Counted from the stretch's first letter, positions 24,165 through 33,619 are shown. The stretch: DNA of 43,081 nt from Porticoccus sp963974675 (GCA_963974675.1 CAXBDQ010000018.1:1-43081), one strand, 5' to 3'. Numbers and translations: made by a program. Notes: generated by a model not told the origin, from the letters alone.

Positions 24165-24518
24165 TTACGAATTGAAAAAAGCGTTGTAGTCGTCGGCCTT
24201 AAAGCCAATGGTAATCTTCCCATCGACATCTAGCACGGGTCGCTTAATCATTGCCGGTTGTTCTAGCAACAATTGTGAGACATTATGTTCATTAACCTGT
24301 TGTTGGGTTTTTAACTCTAACTTTCTCCATGTGGCTCCCCGTTTATTGAGAACCGTTTCCCAGCCCGCCGCTTGAAGCCACTTTCCCAACGTATCCTGAT
24401 TTAGCCCATCGGTCCGAACATCATGAAATTGGTATTGAATGTTATGTTCATCCAGCCATTGACGCGCTTTTTTTACCGTGTCGCAGTTTTTTATACCGTA
24501 TAGCGTGATCTTCTTCAT
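24165..24518 (-). CDS. ArsC/Spx-family reductase-like protein, YffB type
   Basis: A 117-residue thioredoxin-fold protein of the ArsC/Spx family, YffB subgroup, often found beside dapD or dapE. It starts KITLYGIKNCDTVKKARQWL with a single active-site cysteine (C12) and continues YQFHDVRTDGL, LNKRGATWRKL and MIKRPVLDV, the last being the conserved IKRP segment. The role is unproven; glutathione-dependent reductase activity has been suggested for the family. Arsenate reduction is unlikely, since no ars genes are near. It is probably co-transcribed with dapD. Confidence 0.88.
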   Translation of the reverse strand: MKKITLYGIKNCDTVKKARQWLDEHNIQYQFHDVRTDGLNQDTLGKWLQAAGWETVLNKRGATWRKLELKTQQQVNEHNVSQLLLEQPAMIKRPVLDVDGKITIGFKADDYNAFFNS

Positions 24519-24732
24519 ATTTTTGTCATGATTTTGGGTTAAGGGTAGGGGGCGCTTCTAGGTATAGCATTGCCATTATAGAACGACTGTTAGGAGTTAC
24601 TCTGAGTTGACCGCATAGTAATAAACTAGGCGTAAACAAGCTAGGTAGTGTCAGCAAGTCAGACAGTAACCACAAATCAAATAACAACAGCCAGCATAGC
24701 AAAATTGTGCCGAGCAATCACGAGAGACAGCC

Positions 24733-25227
24733 ATGAAAACCCTAATCTTGATACGTCATGGAAAATCAAGTTGGAAAGATTCTAGTCTTCAGGACCTCGA
24801 TCGCCCATTAAATAGGCGGGGGCAGAGTAATTCAGAAACAATGGGAGAGCGGCTTTTATTAAAAAAGGTTGTACCAACAGACATCTATAGCAGTCCTGCC
24901 GCACGAGCTACGGAGACGGCTATGTTAGTTGCTGAGGCGCTAGGTTTATCCAGAGCGACGATAAAAATTACGCCGTCACTTTATACCTTCAACTATGAAG
25001 AATTGTTGGGTTGGATAAAATTGTTAGAACGTCATGAGGATGAGATCGGATTAGTTTGCCATAACCCGGCAATCACGGATTTGGTGAACTTTCTTACATT
25101 GTCCAACATCGAAAAAATATTCACATGCGGTGTAGTTGTTCTTAAGTTAAATATTTCCCGATGGGATCAGTTGGGAGCAGGAATGGCTGATATTGTCTAT
25201 TATGATTATCCAAAAAATAATGGATAG
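24733..25227 (+). CDS. Histidine phosphatase, SixA-like
   Basis: Small cytoplasmic histidine-phosphatase-superfamily protein (164 residues) resembling SixA, which dephosphorylates phosphohistidine on signalling or phosphotransfer proteins. The catalytic LIRHGKSSWKD is at residues 6-16 (H9). DRPLNRRGQ, IYSSPAARATETA and the second catalytic histidine in GLVCHNPAITDLVNFL are all present. It is convergent with nth. The actual partner protein is unknown; the small size and LNRRGQ motif favour SixA over phosphoglycerate mutase. Confidence 0.85.
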   Translation: MKTLILIRHGKSSWKDSSLQDLDRPLNRRGQSNSETMGERLLLKKVVPTDIYSSPAARATETAMLVAEALGLSRATIKITPSLYTFNYEELLGWIKLLERHEDEIGLVCHNPAITDLVNFLTLSNIEKIFTCGVVVLKLNISRWDQLGAGMADIVYYDYPKNNG

Positions 25228-25268
25228 ATAAGTTGATGTTACGGTGTATTGAAAAACGAAGATGTCAC

Positions 25269-25922
25269 TCAGGCCTTCTGAATTTTTACGGGTTTTTTGC
25301 GATGAGGATAACAAGAAGTACAAATTTCACAGACTCGGCCATCACAACCGCGAGCTGAGCAATATTCACGACCGTAGTAGATGAATTGCAGGTGTAAGGC
25401 GTTCCATGATTCTTTTGGAAAAAGTCGTTTTAAGTCTCTTTCGGTTTGAATGACATTTTTACCGTTTGTTAATCCCCAGCGTTGTGCTAGGCGGTGGATG
25501 TGGGTGTCGACGGGAAATGCGGGTTGTCCAAAACCTTGAGACATCACAACACTGGCTGTTTTATGTCCCACGCCTGGCAACCTTTCCAGGGCTTCGATAT
25601 CTTCAGGCACTTTCCCTTGATGTTCATCGACTAAAATCTGTGACAGCTTGGCAATGGCTTTTGATTTTTGTGGCGCTAATCCACAGGGGCGAATAATGTC
25701 ATAAATGGTTTCCACCGGTACATTGCACATGTCCACCGGATTGTCAGCCTGGTCAAATAGTGCCGGAGTCACCCGATTAACTCGTTCATCTGTGCATTGT
25801 GCCGAAAGGAGTACGGCGACAAGCAAGGTATAGTTGTCCTCATGGGTCAGGGGAATAGGCGGGGACGGATAGAGCTCATTGAGCTTATTTAGGATAAAGG
25901 CTATCCGTTGCTTTTTTAACAT
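25269..25922 (-). CDS. nth: Endonuclease III (DNA glycosylase/AP lyase)
   Basis: Removes oxidised pyrimidines and cleaves the abasic site in base-excision repair. The helix-hairpin-helix LERLPGVGHKTASVVM contains catalytic K121, and catalytic D139 is in FPVDTHIHR. Length is 217 residues. The C-terminal iron-sulfur region has cysteines 188, 193, 198, 201 and 204 (CSARGCDGRVCEICTSC). The usual spacing is C-x6-C-x2-C-x5-C; here a fit would be C188-x9-C198-x2-C201-x2-C204, with C193 extra. The cluster may therefore be atypical. It follows dapC closely (26 bases) and is probably co-transcribed. Confidence 0.94.
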   Translation of the reverse strand: MLKKQRIAFILNKLNELYPSPPIPLTHEDNYTLLVAVLLSAQCTDERVNRVTPALFDQADNPVDMCNVPVETIYDIIRPCGLAPQKSKAIAKLSQILVDEHQGKVPEDIEALERLPGVGHKTASVVMSQGFGQPAFPVDTHIHRLAQRWGLTNGKNVIQTERDLKRLFPKESWNALHLQFIYYGREYCSARGCDGRVCEICTSCYPHRKKPVKIQKA

Positions 25923-25948
25923 GGTGAGGCTTGGTCCGTAGCGAGGCT

Positions 25949-27169
25949 TTATTCGGATGACAGGACAAACTGTTTGATTCTTTCCGCGGCCTCTCTACAT
26001 TCTTCGAGTGGTGCTACCAGAGCCATTCTTACATAGTTGTGACCTGGGTTAATACCATTAGCAGAGCGTCCTAGATAGCTGCCGGGCAACACAGTTACAT
26101 TTTGTTGGGCAAACAGTTCTCGAGCAAAATTTTCCTCGTTACCTTTGTTAGCTGGCAGGATGTTAGCCCACAAGTAAAAACCAGCATCAGGCATTTTCAG
26201 AGGTAACACCTCGCCCAGAATTTGTTGGAAAATTTGAAACTTCTGGCGGTATTTATCTCGATTGTCTTTTACATGCTCTTCATCGTTCCAGGCAGCGATA
26301 CTCGCCAGTTGAGTGGTGACTGGCATCGCTGATCCATGGTAAGTGCGATAACGTAAAAATGACTTCAGTATTTCTGCATCGCCAGCAACGAAACCGGATC
26401 TGAGACCCGGAAGGTTTGATCGTTTGGAAAGGCTGTGGAATACCACGCAGCGTCGGTAGTCTCGGCGTTGCATTTTCTCACAGGCTTCCAGTAACCCGGG
26501 CGGAGGGTTGTCTTCGTTGCCGTATATTTCCGAGTAGCACTCATCACTGGCAATGACAAAATCGTATTGGTCGGCCAGCCCGATTAACTTCTGTAAAGTC
26601 GTGATATCAAGTACTGCGCCCGTTGGGTTGCCGGGGGTACAGATATAGATGAGCTGGCACTGTTCCCAAACTTCGGAGGGGACAGAGTCGAAATCGGGCA
26701 AAAAATGGGTGTTCTCTAGGCAGTTGAGGAAATAAGGTTTTGCGCCGGATAGCAGGGCAGCACCTTCATAAATTTGGTAAAAGGGGTTTGGGCTTAGAAT
26801 GAAGACATCGTTTGACGAGGAAACAGCTGGGCGATCAATAACAGCCTGAGCAAAGGCAAACAGTGCTTCGCGGGTACCATTAACTGGCAGCACTTGGGTT
26901 TCCGGATCTAGTGTTTGTAAATGAAAACGTGTTGTTAACCAGTTGGAGACAGCTTGTCTGAATTCTGGCGTACCTTTTGTTAGTGGGTACGCTGATAACA
27001 TAGCCAATGAGGCTGTGAGTGCTTCCGTTACAAAATGAGGAGATGGATGCTTTGGTTCACCAATTGATAGGGGAATGTGTGTCAGTTCTGTCGGGGGAGT
27101 AATCCCCAATTTGAGTGCTGTGAGTTTCTCAAAGGGGTAGGGGTGTAATTTGTCGAGGTCAGTATTCAT
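25949..27169 (-). CDS. dapC: Succinyldiaminopimelate transaminase
   Basis: PLP aminotransferase (class I fold) that makes N-succinyl-LL-diaminopimelate, the step between DapD and DapE. The 406 residues start LDKLHPYPFEKLTALK, typical of DapC. Further features are IGEPKHPSP, NGTREALFAFAQA, the cofactor-binding TPGNPTGAVLD and ASDECYSEIYG, and the Schiff-base lysine in FHSLSKRSNLPGLRSGF. It lies downstream of glnD on the same strand, as in Pseudomonas. With dapA, dapD and dapE all in the window, only the dapB and dapF steps of the succinylase route are missing here. Confidence 0.94.
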   Translation of the reverse strand: MNTDLDKLHPYPFEKLTALKLGITPPTELTHIPLSIGEPKHPSPHFVTEALTASLAMLSAYPLTKGTPEFRQAVSNWLTTRFHLQTLDPETQVLPVNGTREALFAFAQAVIDRPAVSSSNDVFILSPNPFYQIYEGAALLSGAKPYFLNCLENTHFLPDFDSVPSEVWEQCQLIYICTPGNPTGAVLDITTLQKLIGLADQYDFVIASDECYSEIYGNEDNPPPGLLEACEKMQRRDYRRCVVFHSLSKRSNLPGLRSGFVAGDAEILKSFLRYRTYHGSAMPVTTQLASIAAWNDEEHVKDNRDKYRQKFQIFQQILGEVLPLKMPDAGFYLWANILPANKGNEENFARELFAQQNVTVLPGSYLGRSANGINPGHNYVRMALVAPLEECREAAERIKQFVLSSE

Positions 27170-27244
27170 CAGTCTATGTCGTTATTTTTGCGTCGTTAGT
27201 TGTCGCTTGATTATTGTATGAAGGTGCCTGTAATCGTCAGATTT

Positions 27245-29968
27245 TCACTGCCATAACTTCATTTTTTGAAGAGGTTCACCTTCAATATCTTCTTTGTTGC
27301 GGGCATCGAGCTCACTGCAAATAGCATCACTCAATTGTTTACAAAAATCTGGGTCACTCAGTGGTTGGTAGTCCATGTTCACAAGATGAAAGGTATCTTC
27401 AACACGCTCACCGAGAGTGGAAATTTTTGCACTCAGGAGACGCAGTTTAAATTGGATAAAAATCCGCCCTAAATGCGCTAGCAGGGCGGGACGGTCGGGT
27501 GTAATGACCTCGAGGATAGTGACACTTTTGTCAATATCATTACTGATGCTGGCAATTGTTTTCATGGTGAAGTGTTTAAGATGCCGGGGTGTTCTCCGCT
27601 GTGCCTTAAGGGTAAATTCTGTGGGGTTCTTCAGAGCATCAGACAGTGTATTCTGAATACGAGAGAGCATTTTGGTGTCATGGCCAAAGGGTTCGTCATT
27701 TTCATTGACAACATAAAAGGTATCGAATGTGTTCTCTTGGGTGTCCCTGTGAAGGCTTGCATCGAGAATGGTCAGTTGTAGGTGACCAAGTGTCGCTGCG
27801 GTAATCGGGAACACATTATTTAGCCCATTGGTATGGATAAAGATCTGGGTTGCAACGGGAACCTCCACCCCGGCATCTTTAATCAGAATAACCGGCTCGA
27901 TTGAATTGCCCTGCGAGGCGATAGCGTTGGTATATCTGGCAATATCGTCGGCATTTTCACGAAGAAAGAATTCATCATCTAGGTTACCCCATATCTGTTG
28001 GGCTTGTTGGCTGCTGATATTGTTTTCTGCGAGTTTTTCTATAGCGGAATTTTTAGTGTTTCTTACCCAGCCATCACGACTGGCAGGATTTTCAAGCCCG
28101 CGTCGTAAGGCTATTCTGGTTTCAGTATAAAGCTGGCGCATGAGTGATGCTTTCCAGCTATTCCAGAGTGTTGGGTTGGTGGCAGTAATATCTGCAATGG
28201 TAAGAACAAGCAGGTAGTCGAGTTGCATTTGGTTGCCGATTAACTTGGCAAATTTGTAGATAACATCTGGATCTGAAATGTCAGTTCGTTGAGAGGTGCT
28301 AGACATTAATAGGTGGTTTTCTACCAGCCATGAAACAAGTTGTACTTCTTCTTCAGGTAAGCCGTGACGTGTACAAAAATCAGCAGCATCCACTGCGCCC
28401 AGAACGGAGTGGTCACCACCACGACCTTTGCCCATGTCATGATAGAGTCCGGCGATAAAGGCTAGCTCGGGTTTGGGCAGGCTTTTGTAAACATGGGAGA
28501 AAACAGGGAACTCCTTGGCAACCTCAGGCCGATCAAACAGGCGCATGTTCTTAATTAATTGAAGAGTGTGAGCGTCCACGGGGTAACGATGAAAAAGATC
28601 ATGTTGTGTCTGCCCAATAATTTTGCCAAATTCAGGAAGATAGCGACCCAGTATTCCATAGCGAGTCATCCGTTGCAGCTGTGTGCTCATTTTGTAAGGG
28701 CAGCGTAACAAGCGTAAAAAAAGTGCCTTGTTCTGTGGATCATTACGGAACGAGTCATCAATTAATTTTCGGTGTTGACGAATTTGGCGAATGGTGGCAG
28801 CGCGGATACCTTGAAGGTTTTCGTTTTCACCGAGTAAGCAGAAAATTTCTAGCAGGGCAGAGGGGTGCTTTGCAAAAATGTATTCTCCTGCTGTTTCAAT
28901 ATGTTCATCTCTTACCTGAAAGCGCTCATTGAGCTCATAGGTTTTCTTAGCTTTATCTTTACAAAGAATAACCTCATCAAGATATTGAAGCATGACATCG
29001 TTTAATTCACGCATAGACAACACCACTTGGTAGTAATGCTGCATGAATTGTTCGACGCCTAATCGCTCGCCACTATCATGATAGCCAAACATGGTGGCTA
29101 TTTTACGTTGATAATCAAATTGCAATCGATCTTCAGGGCGTTCAGCGATGAGGTGTAAACAGTAGCGCACTTTCCAGAGAAAGGCTTCGCCCCGTTTAAG
29201 TTGGAGGTACTCTTCGGGTGTGAGGAAATCATTGCCGACTAATTCTTCTAGTGACTCTACATTGAAATGCCGTTTGGCAACCCAATTGATCATCTGAATG
29301 TCACGCAGTCCACCTGGCGCTTCTTTGACGTTAGGTTCGAGGTTGTATTCTGTGTTGCCATGTTTTTCATGACGGTCTATTTGTTCATCCCACTTCGCGC
29401 GGAAAAAGTCTTTGGATGACCATATCTTACGGGGCCCCGTTTTTTTCAACATGGAGAGCCGAAGTTTGTCTTCTCCCCATATGGTTCGAGTTTCCATGAG
29501 GTTGGTAGCGATTGTAATATCGTTTCTCGCCTCATCTACACACTGTGATAGAGAGCGTACGCTGTGCCCAATGGTAAGCTGAATGTCCCACAGGAAGGTG
29601 AGGAAGCCTTCTATACGCTGTTGATAGCGGCGGGGACTGCCACGGCGAATCAATAACATCAGGTCAATGTCTGACTGGGGGTGGAGTTCGCCTCTTCCGT
29701 AACCGCCGACAGCTAAAAGTGCTATACCTTTATCCCATTCAAATTGGTTCCATGCATGGCGAAGCATTAAATCCATAAAAAATGCACGCTCAACAAGCAA
29801 ATTCCATGTTTGTTCTCCTTCATGGAATCGGGAGTTTAAATGGGTGTTTGCTGCCTCGATGGCATTTTTAAAAACCTTTATCGGGTTGTTTGTGGTGAGG
29901 TCTTGAAGAAATCGTCGTTCGTCAAAGAAAAGCAGTGGTTTCGCTGTGCTTAAATTTAACACGGTCAT
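27245..29968 (-). CDS. glnD: Bifunctional [PII] uridylyltransferase/uridylyl-removing enzyme
   Basis: Nitrogen sensor that uridylylates PII when glutamine is low and removes UMP when it is high. The 907 residues show the standard order. The nucleotidyltransferase domain has GGYGRGELHPQSDIDL (residues 88-103). The PII-uridylyltransferase middle region has EAPGGLRDIQMINW. The HD domain has LYHDMGKGRGGDHSVLGAVD (about 510-530). Two C-terminal ACT domains start near ILDASLHRDTQENTFDTFYV and near TILEVITPDRPALLAHLGRI. The ATG shares one base with the map stop (TAATG), so the two are translationally coupled. dapC follows downstream. Confidence 0.97.
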   Translation of the reverse strand: MTVLNLSTAKPLLFFDERRFLQDLTTNNPIKVFKNAIEAANTHLNSRFHEGEQTWNLLVERAFFMDLMLRHAWNQFEWDKGIALLAVGGYGRGELHPQSDIDLMLLIRRGSPRRYQQRIEGFLTFLWDIQLTIGHSVRSLSQCVDEARNDITIATNLMETRTIWGEDKLRLSMLKKTGPRKIWSSKDFFRAKWDEQIDRHEKHGNTEYNLEPNVKEAPGGLRDIQMINWVAKRHFNVESLEELVGNDFLTPEEYLQLKRGEAFLWKVRYCLHLIAERPEDRLQFDYQRKIATMFGYHDSGERLGVEQFMQHYYQVVLSMRELNDVMLQYLDEVILCKDKAKKTYELNERFQVRDEHIETAGEYIFAKHPSALLEIFCLLGENENLQGIRAATIRQIRQHRKLIDDSFRNDPQNKALFLRLLRCPYKMSTQLQRMTRYGILGRYLPEFGKIIGQTQHDLFHRYPVDAHTLQLIKNMRLFDRPEVAKEFPVFSHVYKSLPKPELAFIAGLYHDMGKGRGGDHSVLGAVDAADFCTRHGLPEEEVQLVSWLVENHLLMSSTSQRTDISDPDVIYKFAKLIGNQMQLDYLLVLTIADITATNPTLWNSWKASLMRQLYTETRIALRRGLENPASRDGWVRNTKNSAIEKLAENNISSQQAQQIWGNLDDEFFLRENADDIARYTNAIASQGNSIEPVILIKDAGVEVPVATQIFIHTNGLNNVFPITAATLGHLQLTILDASLHRDTQENTFDTFYVVNENDEPFGHDTKMLSRIQNTLSDALKNPTEFTLKAQRRTPRHLKHFTMKTIASISNDIDKSVTILEVITPDRPALLAHLGRIFIQFKLRLLSAKISTLGERVEDTFHLVNMDYQPLSDPDFCKQLSDAICSELDARNKEDIEGEPLQKMKLWQ

Positions 29969-30738
29969 TAAAAATCTTCTTCTTTACGAGCGGTAAGCAC
30001 TTCAACACCGGTGGCTGTGACGGCTAGGGTGTGTTCCCATTGCGCTGACAATCTGCCGTCGCGAGTTTCCACGGTCCATCCATCTTTTTTTAATTTAGTA
30101 TGGTGTTTGCCCGCGTTGAGCATAGGTTCGATCGTAAATGTCATACCTTCCTTCAACACCAACCCCGTATCCGGGCGGCCGAAGTGAAGAACTTGGGGTT
30201 CCTGATGAAATTCTGTGCCGATACCGTGACCGCAGTAATCTCTGACCACGCTGTAGTAATTGTTTTCGGCATGCTGCTGAATAACGTGGCCAATATCGCC
30301 AAGGCGGGCACCAGGTTTGACGAGCTTAATCGCCTTATACAAACTTTCTTGAGTGACTTGGATTAGGCGTTTGGCATGGTCTGCGACGTGGCCCACGCAA
30401 AACATTTTACTGGTGTCGCCAAAATAGCCATCTTTGATGACGGTAATATCCAGATTGACAATATCACCATTTTTTAAGACTTTTTTCTCAGAGGGTATGC
30501 CGTGACAAACAACCTGGTTTATCGAGGAGCAGATAGACTTGGGAAAGCCTCGATAGTTGAGCGGCGCGGGAATAGTCTGCTGTACATTAACAATATAATC
30601 ATGACAAATTTGGTCCAGCTCCGCCGTTGTTACACCGGCAACAACAAGGGGTTCGATCATTTCAAGAACTTCTGCTGCAAGCCTGCCCGCTATGCGCATT
30701 TTTTCTAATTCGGCGGCAGTTTTGATATTGACAGCCAT
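29968..30738 (-). CDS. map: Type I methionine aminopeptidase
   Basis: Removes the initiator methionine from nascent proteins. The metal-binding residues sit in NLDITVIKDGYFGDTSKMF, GHGIGTEFHQEPQVLHFG, TFTIEPMLNAG and SAQWEHT, as in E. coli Map. The length of 256 residues is typical, with no N-terminal zinc-finger extension. It is divergent from rpsB across a 272-base gap, the conserved gammaproteobacterial arrangement, and is followed by glnD with a one-base overlap. Confidence 0.97.
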   Translation of the reverse strand: MAVNIKTAAELEKMRIAGRLAAEVLEMIEPLVVAGVTTAELDQICHDYIVNVQQTIPAPLNYRGFPKSICSSINQVVCHGIPSEKKVLKNGDIVNLDITVIKDGYFGDTSKMFCVGHVADHAKRLIQVTQESLYKAIKLVKPGARLGDIGHVIQQHAENNYYSVVRDYCGHGIGTEFHQEPQVLHFGRPDTGLVLKEGMTFTIEPMLNAGKHHTKLKKDGWTVETRDGRLSAQWEHTLAVTATGVEVLTARKEEDF

Positions 30739-30841
30739 AGATTTATTCCAAGGACATTCGTAAAGCCGAGTATTGTAACGGATTGTTGTTATAGATTGTA
30801 ACGAGTTGCTGTTGATCTGTAGTGATTTGGGCTTTTCTCTC

Positions 30842-30870
30842 TTCTATAGGTGTATGATTTATGGTATAAA
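30842..30870 (+). promoter_or_regulatory. Candidate extended -10 promoter of rpsB
   Basis: TGGTATAAA at 30862-30870 matches the extended -10 form, with a poor -35 (TTCTAT at 30842) 17 bases upstream. It would place transcript starts near 30877. Confidence 0.45.
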
Positions 30871-30876
30871 GCGCAC

Positions 30877-31010
30877 CGCTTTGGAGTCATGTGCTCGGAG
30901 CTATTTGAAAACTAACGACACACACATATCGACACACTTGTCTGGGTGCCTGCTTTAGTGGGTTGACTGGTGGGATATGTGGAGGTTTAACCCTAACTTA
31001 AGGAATTATT
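30877..31010 (+). promoter_or_regulatory. rpsB mRNA leader, probable S2 autoregulatory region
   Basis: About 134 untranslated bases separate the candidate promoter from the rpsB ATG, ending in a TTAAGGA ribosome site. In E. coli and relatives the rpsB 5' leader is the target of feedback repression by S2. The length and position fit; I did not derive the secondary structure, so this is inference. Confidence 0.35.
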
Positions 31011-31778
31011 ATGACAGCCGTAAGCATGCGTGACATGTTGCAGGCTGGTGTCCACTTTGGCCATCAGACCCGCTTTTGGAATCCTAAAATGGATAAATTC
31101 ATTTTTGGGGCCCGTAACAAAATTCATATTTTGAATCTGGAATATACTGTTCCAGCATTCAATGAAGCTTTAGAAATCGTTCGTCAGGTTGGCGCCAATG
31201 GTAACAAGGTGCTGATGGTTGGTACCAAACGTGCCGCACAGAAAGTTATCATTGAGCAAGCTCAGCGCTCTGGTATGCCTTATGTGAGCCATCGCTGGTT
31301 GGGTGGTATGTTGACCAACTATAAAACGATTCGAGCATCCATTCGTCGTTATCGTGAGCTTGAAACACAAAGCCAAGATGGGACCTTCGAGAAGTTGACC
31401 AAGAAAGAGGCCTTAATGAGGGCTCGACTGATGACGAAGCTTGAGAGCTCCATCGGTGGTATCAAGGATATGGGTGGTCTTCCTGATATGTTGTTTGTAG
31501 TCGATGTGGATCACGAACGTATTGCTATTCAGGAAGCGAATAAACTGGGTATTCCCGTTATTGGTGTTGTTGATACTAACAGTAATCCTGATGGCGTTGA
31601 TTACGTCATACCTGGTAATGACGATGCGATCCGTGCCATTAAGTTGTATGCCACAGCGATTGCAGATGCGATTCTTGAGGGAAGAGCTGATTCCAGTACC
31701 GTGACCAGCAAAGACGAATTTGTTGAAGTGACCGAGGCTAATGACAAGCCTGAAGCAGAAGCAGCAGCTGCTGAATAA
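31011..31778 (+). CDS. rpsB: 30S ribosomal protein S2
   Basis: Small-subunit ribosomal protein needed for S1 binding and initiation. The N-terminus TAVSMRDMLQAGVHFGHQTR is diagnostic. FWNPKMDKFIFGARNKIHIL, VGTKRAAQKVI, HRWLGGMLTNYKTIR and LPDMLFVVDVDHERIAIQEA follow in the expected order. The protein has 255 residues with an acidic, alanine-rich C-terminal tail. A hairpin terminator or attenuator separates it from tsf, as in E. coli, where most transcripts stop before tsf. Confidence 0.98.
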   Translation: MTAVSMRDMLQAGVHFGHQTRFWNPKMDKFIFGARNKIHILNLEYTVPAFNEALEIVRQVGANGNKVLMVGTKRAAQKVIIEQAQRSGMPYVSHRWLGGMLTNYKTIRASIRRYRELETQSQDGTFEKLTKKEALMRARLMTKLESSIGGIKDMGGLPDMLFVVDVDHERIAIQEANKLGIPVIGVVDTNSNPDGVDYVIPGNDDAIRAIKLYATAIADAILEGRADSSTVTSKDEFVEVTEANDKPEAEAAAAE

Positions 31779-31807
31779 TAAGTAGCGCAGCTTTGTAGTA
31801 ATTAAAG

Positions 31808-31831
31808 AAGGGGGCGTAGCCCCCTTTTTTT
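31808..31831 (+). terminator. Intrinsic terminator/attenuator between rpsB and tsf
   Basis: AAGGGGGC and GCCCCCTT form a perfect eight-pair stem with a three-base loop (GTA) followed by a run of T residues. It probably lets only part of the transcripts read into tsf. Confidence 0.88.
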
Positions 31832-31870
31832 CCAACCTACCCATATAGAAAGATTAAGAGGAATAGACAA

Positions 31871-32734
31871 ATGGCAGCATTTTCTGCGTCTATGGTTAAA
31901 GATCTGCGTGAGCGCACAGGCCTTGGCATGATGGAGTGTAAGAAAGCACTGGTTGAAGCCGATGGTGATATTGAAAAAGCGATTGATGATCTGCGTAAGT
32001 CCAGTGGTATGAAAGCCGCTAAAAAAGCAGGTCGCATTGCAGCCGAAGGTGTTGTTGCCGCTAAAGTTGCTGACGATAATAGCTACGGAGTGATGGTCGA
32101 AATCAACAGTGAAACAGACTTTGTGGCACGTGATGAGGGCTTTTTAGCCTTTGTTGGCCAAGTGCTTGATAAAGCTTTTGCTGAAAAACAAACTGATACA
32201 GCTGCATTGGCAGCGAGTATGGAAGATGCCCGTCAGGCTTTGGTTCAGAAAATTGGCGAGAATATCAATATTCGTCGGGTTGAGGTGGTTGAGGCGCCGG
32301 TGGTTGGTACTTATGTCCACAGCAATAATCGTATCAGTGTTTTGGTTGCTCTGTCGGGTGGAGAGAGTGGCGTTGCGAAAGATGTGGCTATGCATGTGGC
32401 AGCTGTCAATCCACAAGTGGTGAAGCCAGAAGATATGCCCGAAGAGGTCGTAGCGAAAGAGAAAGAAATTTTTGTTGCTCAGGCACGAGAGAGCGGTAAA
32501 CCTGAAGAAATTATTGAGAAGATGATTTCTGGTCGTATTAATAAGTTTCTTTCTGAGTCTAGCTTGGTTAACCAGCCTTTTATTAAGGACCCAGAGATTA
32601 AAGTGGGTAAGTTAGCAAAGGATGCCGGAGCAGAGATTCAGTCATTTACTCGGTTTGAGGTTGGCGAAGGGATAGAGAAAGAGGAAGTTGATTTTGCTGC
32701 AGAAGTGGCAGCCCAGGTTGGCGCAGCTAGCTGA
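31871..32734 (+). CDS. tsf: Elongation factor Ts
   Basis: Guanine-nucleotide exchange factor for EF-Tu. The N-terminal UBA-like domain has LRERTGLGMMECKKALVEAD, and the core begins with EINSETDFVARDEGF. The length of 287 residues is close to E. coli EF-Ts (283). A TTAAGAGGAAT ribosome site precedes the ATG. It is followed by a strong hairpin terminator, so pyrH is probably transcribed partly from its own promoter. Confidence 0.98.
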   Translation: MAAFSASMVKDLRERTGLGMMECKKALVEADGDIEKAIDDLRKSSGMKAAKKAGRIAAEGVVAAKVADDNSYGVMVEINSETDFVARDEGFLAFVGQVLDKAFAEKQTDTAALAASMEDARQALVQKIGENINIRRVEVVEAPVVGTYVHSNNRISVLVALSGGESGVAKDVAMHVAAVNPQVVKPEDMPEEVVAKEKEIFVAQARESGKPEEIIEKMISGRINKFLSESSLVNQPFIKDPEIKVGKLAKDAGAEIQSFTRFEVGEGIEKEEVDFAAEVAAQVGAAS

Positions 32735-32735
32735 T

Positions 32736-32766
32736 AAATAACGGGGACTTAGGTCCCCGTTATTTT
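32736..32766 (+). terminator. Intrinsic terminator after tsf
   Basis: AAATAACGGGGAC pairs perfectly with GTCCCCGTTATTT (13 pairs, four-base loop), beginning one base after the tsf stop and ending in T residues. Confidence 0.85.
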
Positions 32767-32878
32767 ATGTCCAGAGTAAACTCTGTATTGAAAGATTGTA
32801 TGAATACGAGTCGTGTTAAGTACAACAGCATAAAGAACAATGATAGACCAAGAAAATATACAGCCTTGGAGAAAAAAT

Positions 32879-33619
32879 ATGCCGGCCTCTCGAGATAAAA
32901 AATACAAGCGCATACTACTCAAGTTGAGTGGTGAAGAACTGATGGGAGATGAAGGTTTTGGTATTGACCCCAAAGTACTTGATCGCATGGCACTTGAGAT
33001 AGGCCAGTTGGTTGGTATTGGCGTTCAGGTTGGGCTTGTTATTGGTGGAGGCAACTTGTTCCGCGGGGCGGCACTTAACGCTGCTGGGATGGAGCGTGTT
33101 ACCGGTGATCATATGGGTATGCTGGCCACGATGATGAATGGTTTGGCCATGAGAGATGCCCTGGATCGAAATAATATTTCTGCTCAGGTTATGTCTGCCA
33201 TCCCCATGAGCGGTGTAATGGAACCTTACGATCGCCGTAGAGCAACACGTTATCTTGATAGTGGTGACGTTGTGATATTTTCTGCGGGAACAGGAAACCC
33301 CTTTTTTACCACTGATTCTGCAGCCTGTTTAAGAGGGATCGAAATTGATGCGGAAATAGTGTTAAAGGCGACCAAGGTGGATGGTGTTTATTCTGCTGAT
33401 CCAATGAAAGATCCCAGTGCTACAATGTATTCTCACCTGACCTATGATGAAGCGTTGGAAAAAAGGCTTGGGGTAATGGATTTAACGGCAATTTGTCTCT
33501 GTCGTGAACAGGATATGCCGCTTCGAGTATTCCGTATGTCCAAGCCTGGGGCACTTCTCAATATTGTTGTGGGTGGCGAAGAAGGAACACTGATAGAGGA
33601 AACCCGAAATGATAAATGA
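32879..33619 (+). CDS. pyrH: UMP kinase
   Basis: Phosphorylates UMP to UDP (amino-acid-kinase fold, hexameric, allosterically regulated by GTP and UTP). From the ATG at 32879, preceded by TTGGAG at a good distance, the product has 246 residues and starts ASRDKKYKRILLKLSGEELM. An in-frame ATG at 32840 would add 13 unlikely residues. Motifs are VIGGGNLFRGAALNAAGMER, GDHMGMLATMMNGLAMRDAL, FSAGTGNPFFTTDSAA and KATKVDGVYSADP. Its end overlaps the start of frr by 11 bases. Confidence 0.96.
   Translation: MPASRDKKYKRILLKLSGEELMGDEGFGIDPKVLDRMALEIGQLVGIGVQVGLVIGGGNLFRGAALNAAGMERVTGDHMGMLATMMNGLAMRDALDRNNISAQVMSAIPMSGVMEPYDRRRATRYLDSGDVVIFSAGTGNPFFTTDSAACLRGIEIDAEIVLKATKVDGVYSADPMKDPSATMYSHLTYDEALEKRLGVMDLTAICLCREQDMPLRVFRMSKPGALLNIVVGGEEGTLIEETRNDK

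Noticed and set aside
27245..29968. Several plus-strand frames of 65-100 codons inside glnD
   Set aside because: They are antisense to a full-length glnD with all domains and have no family features.
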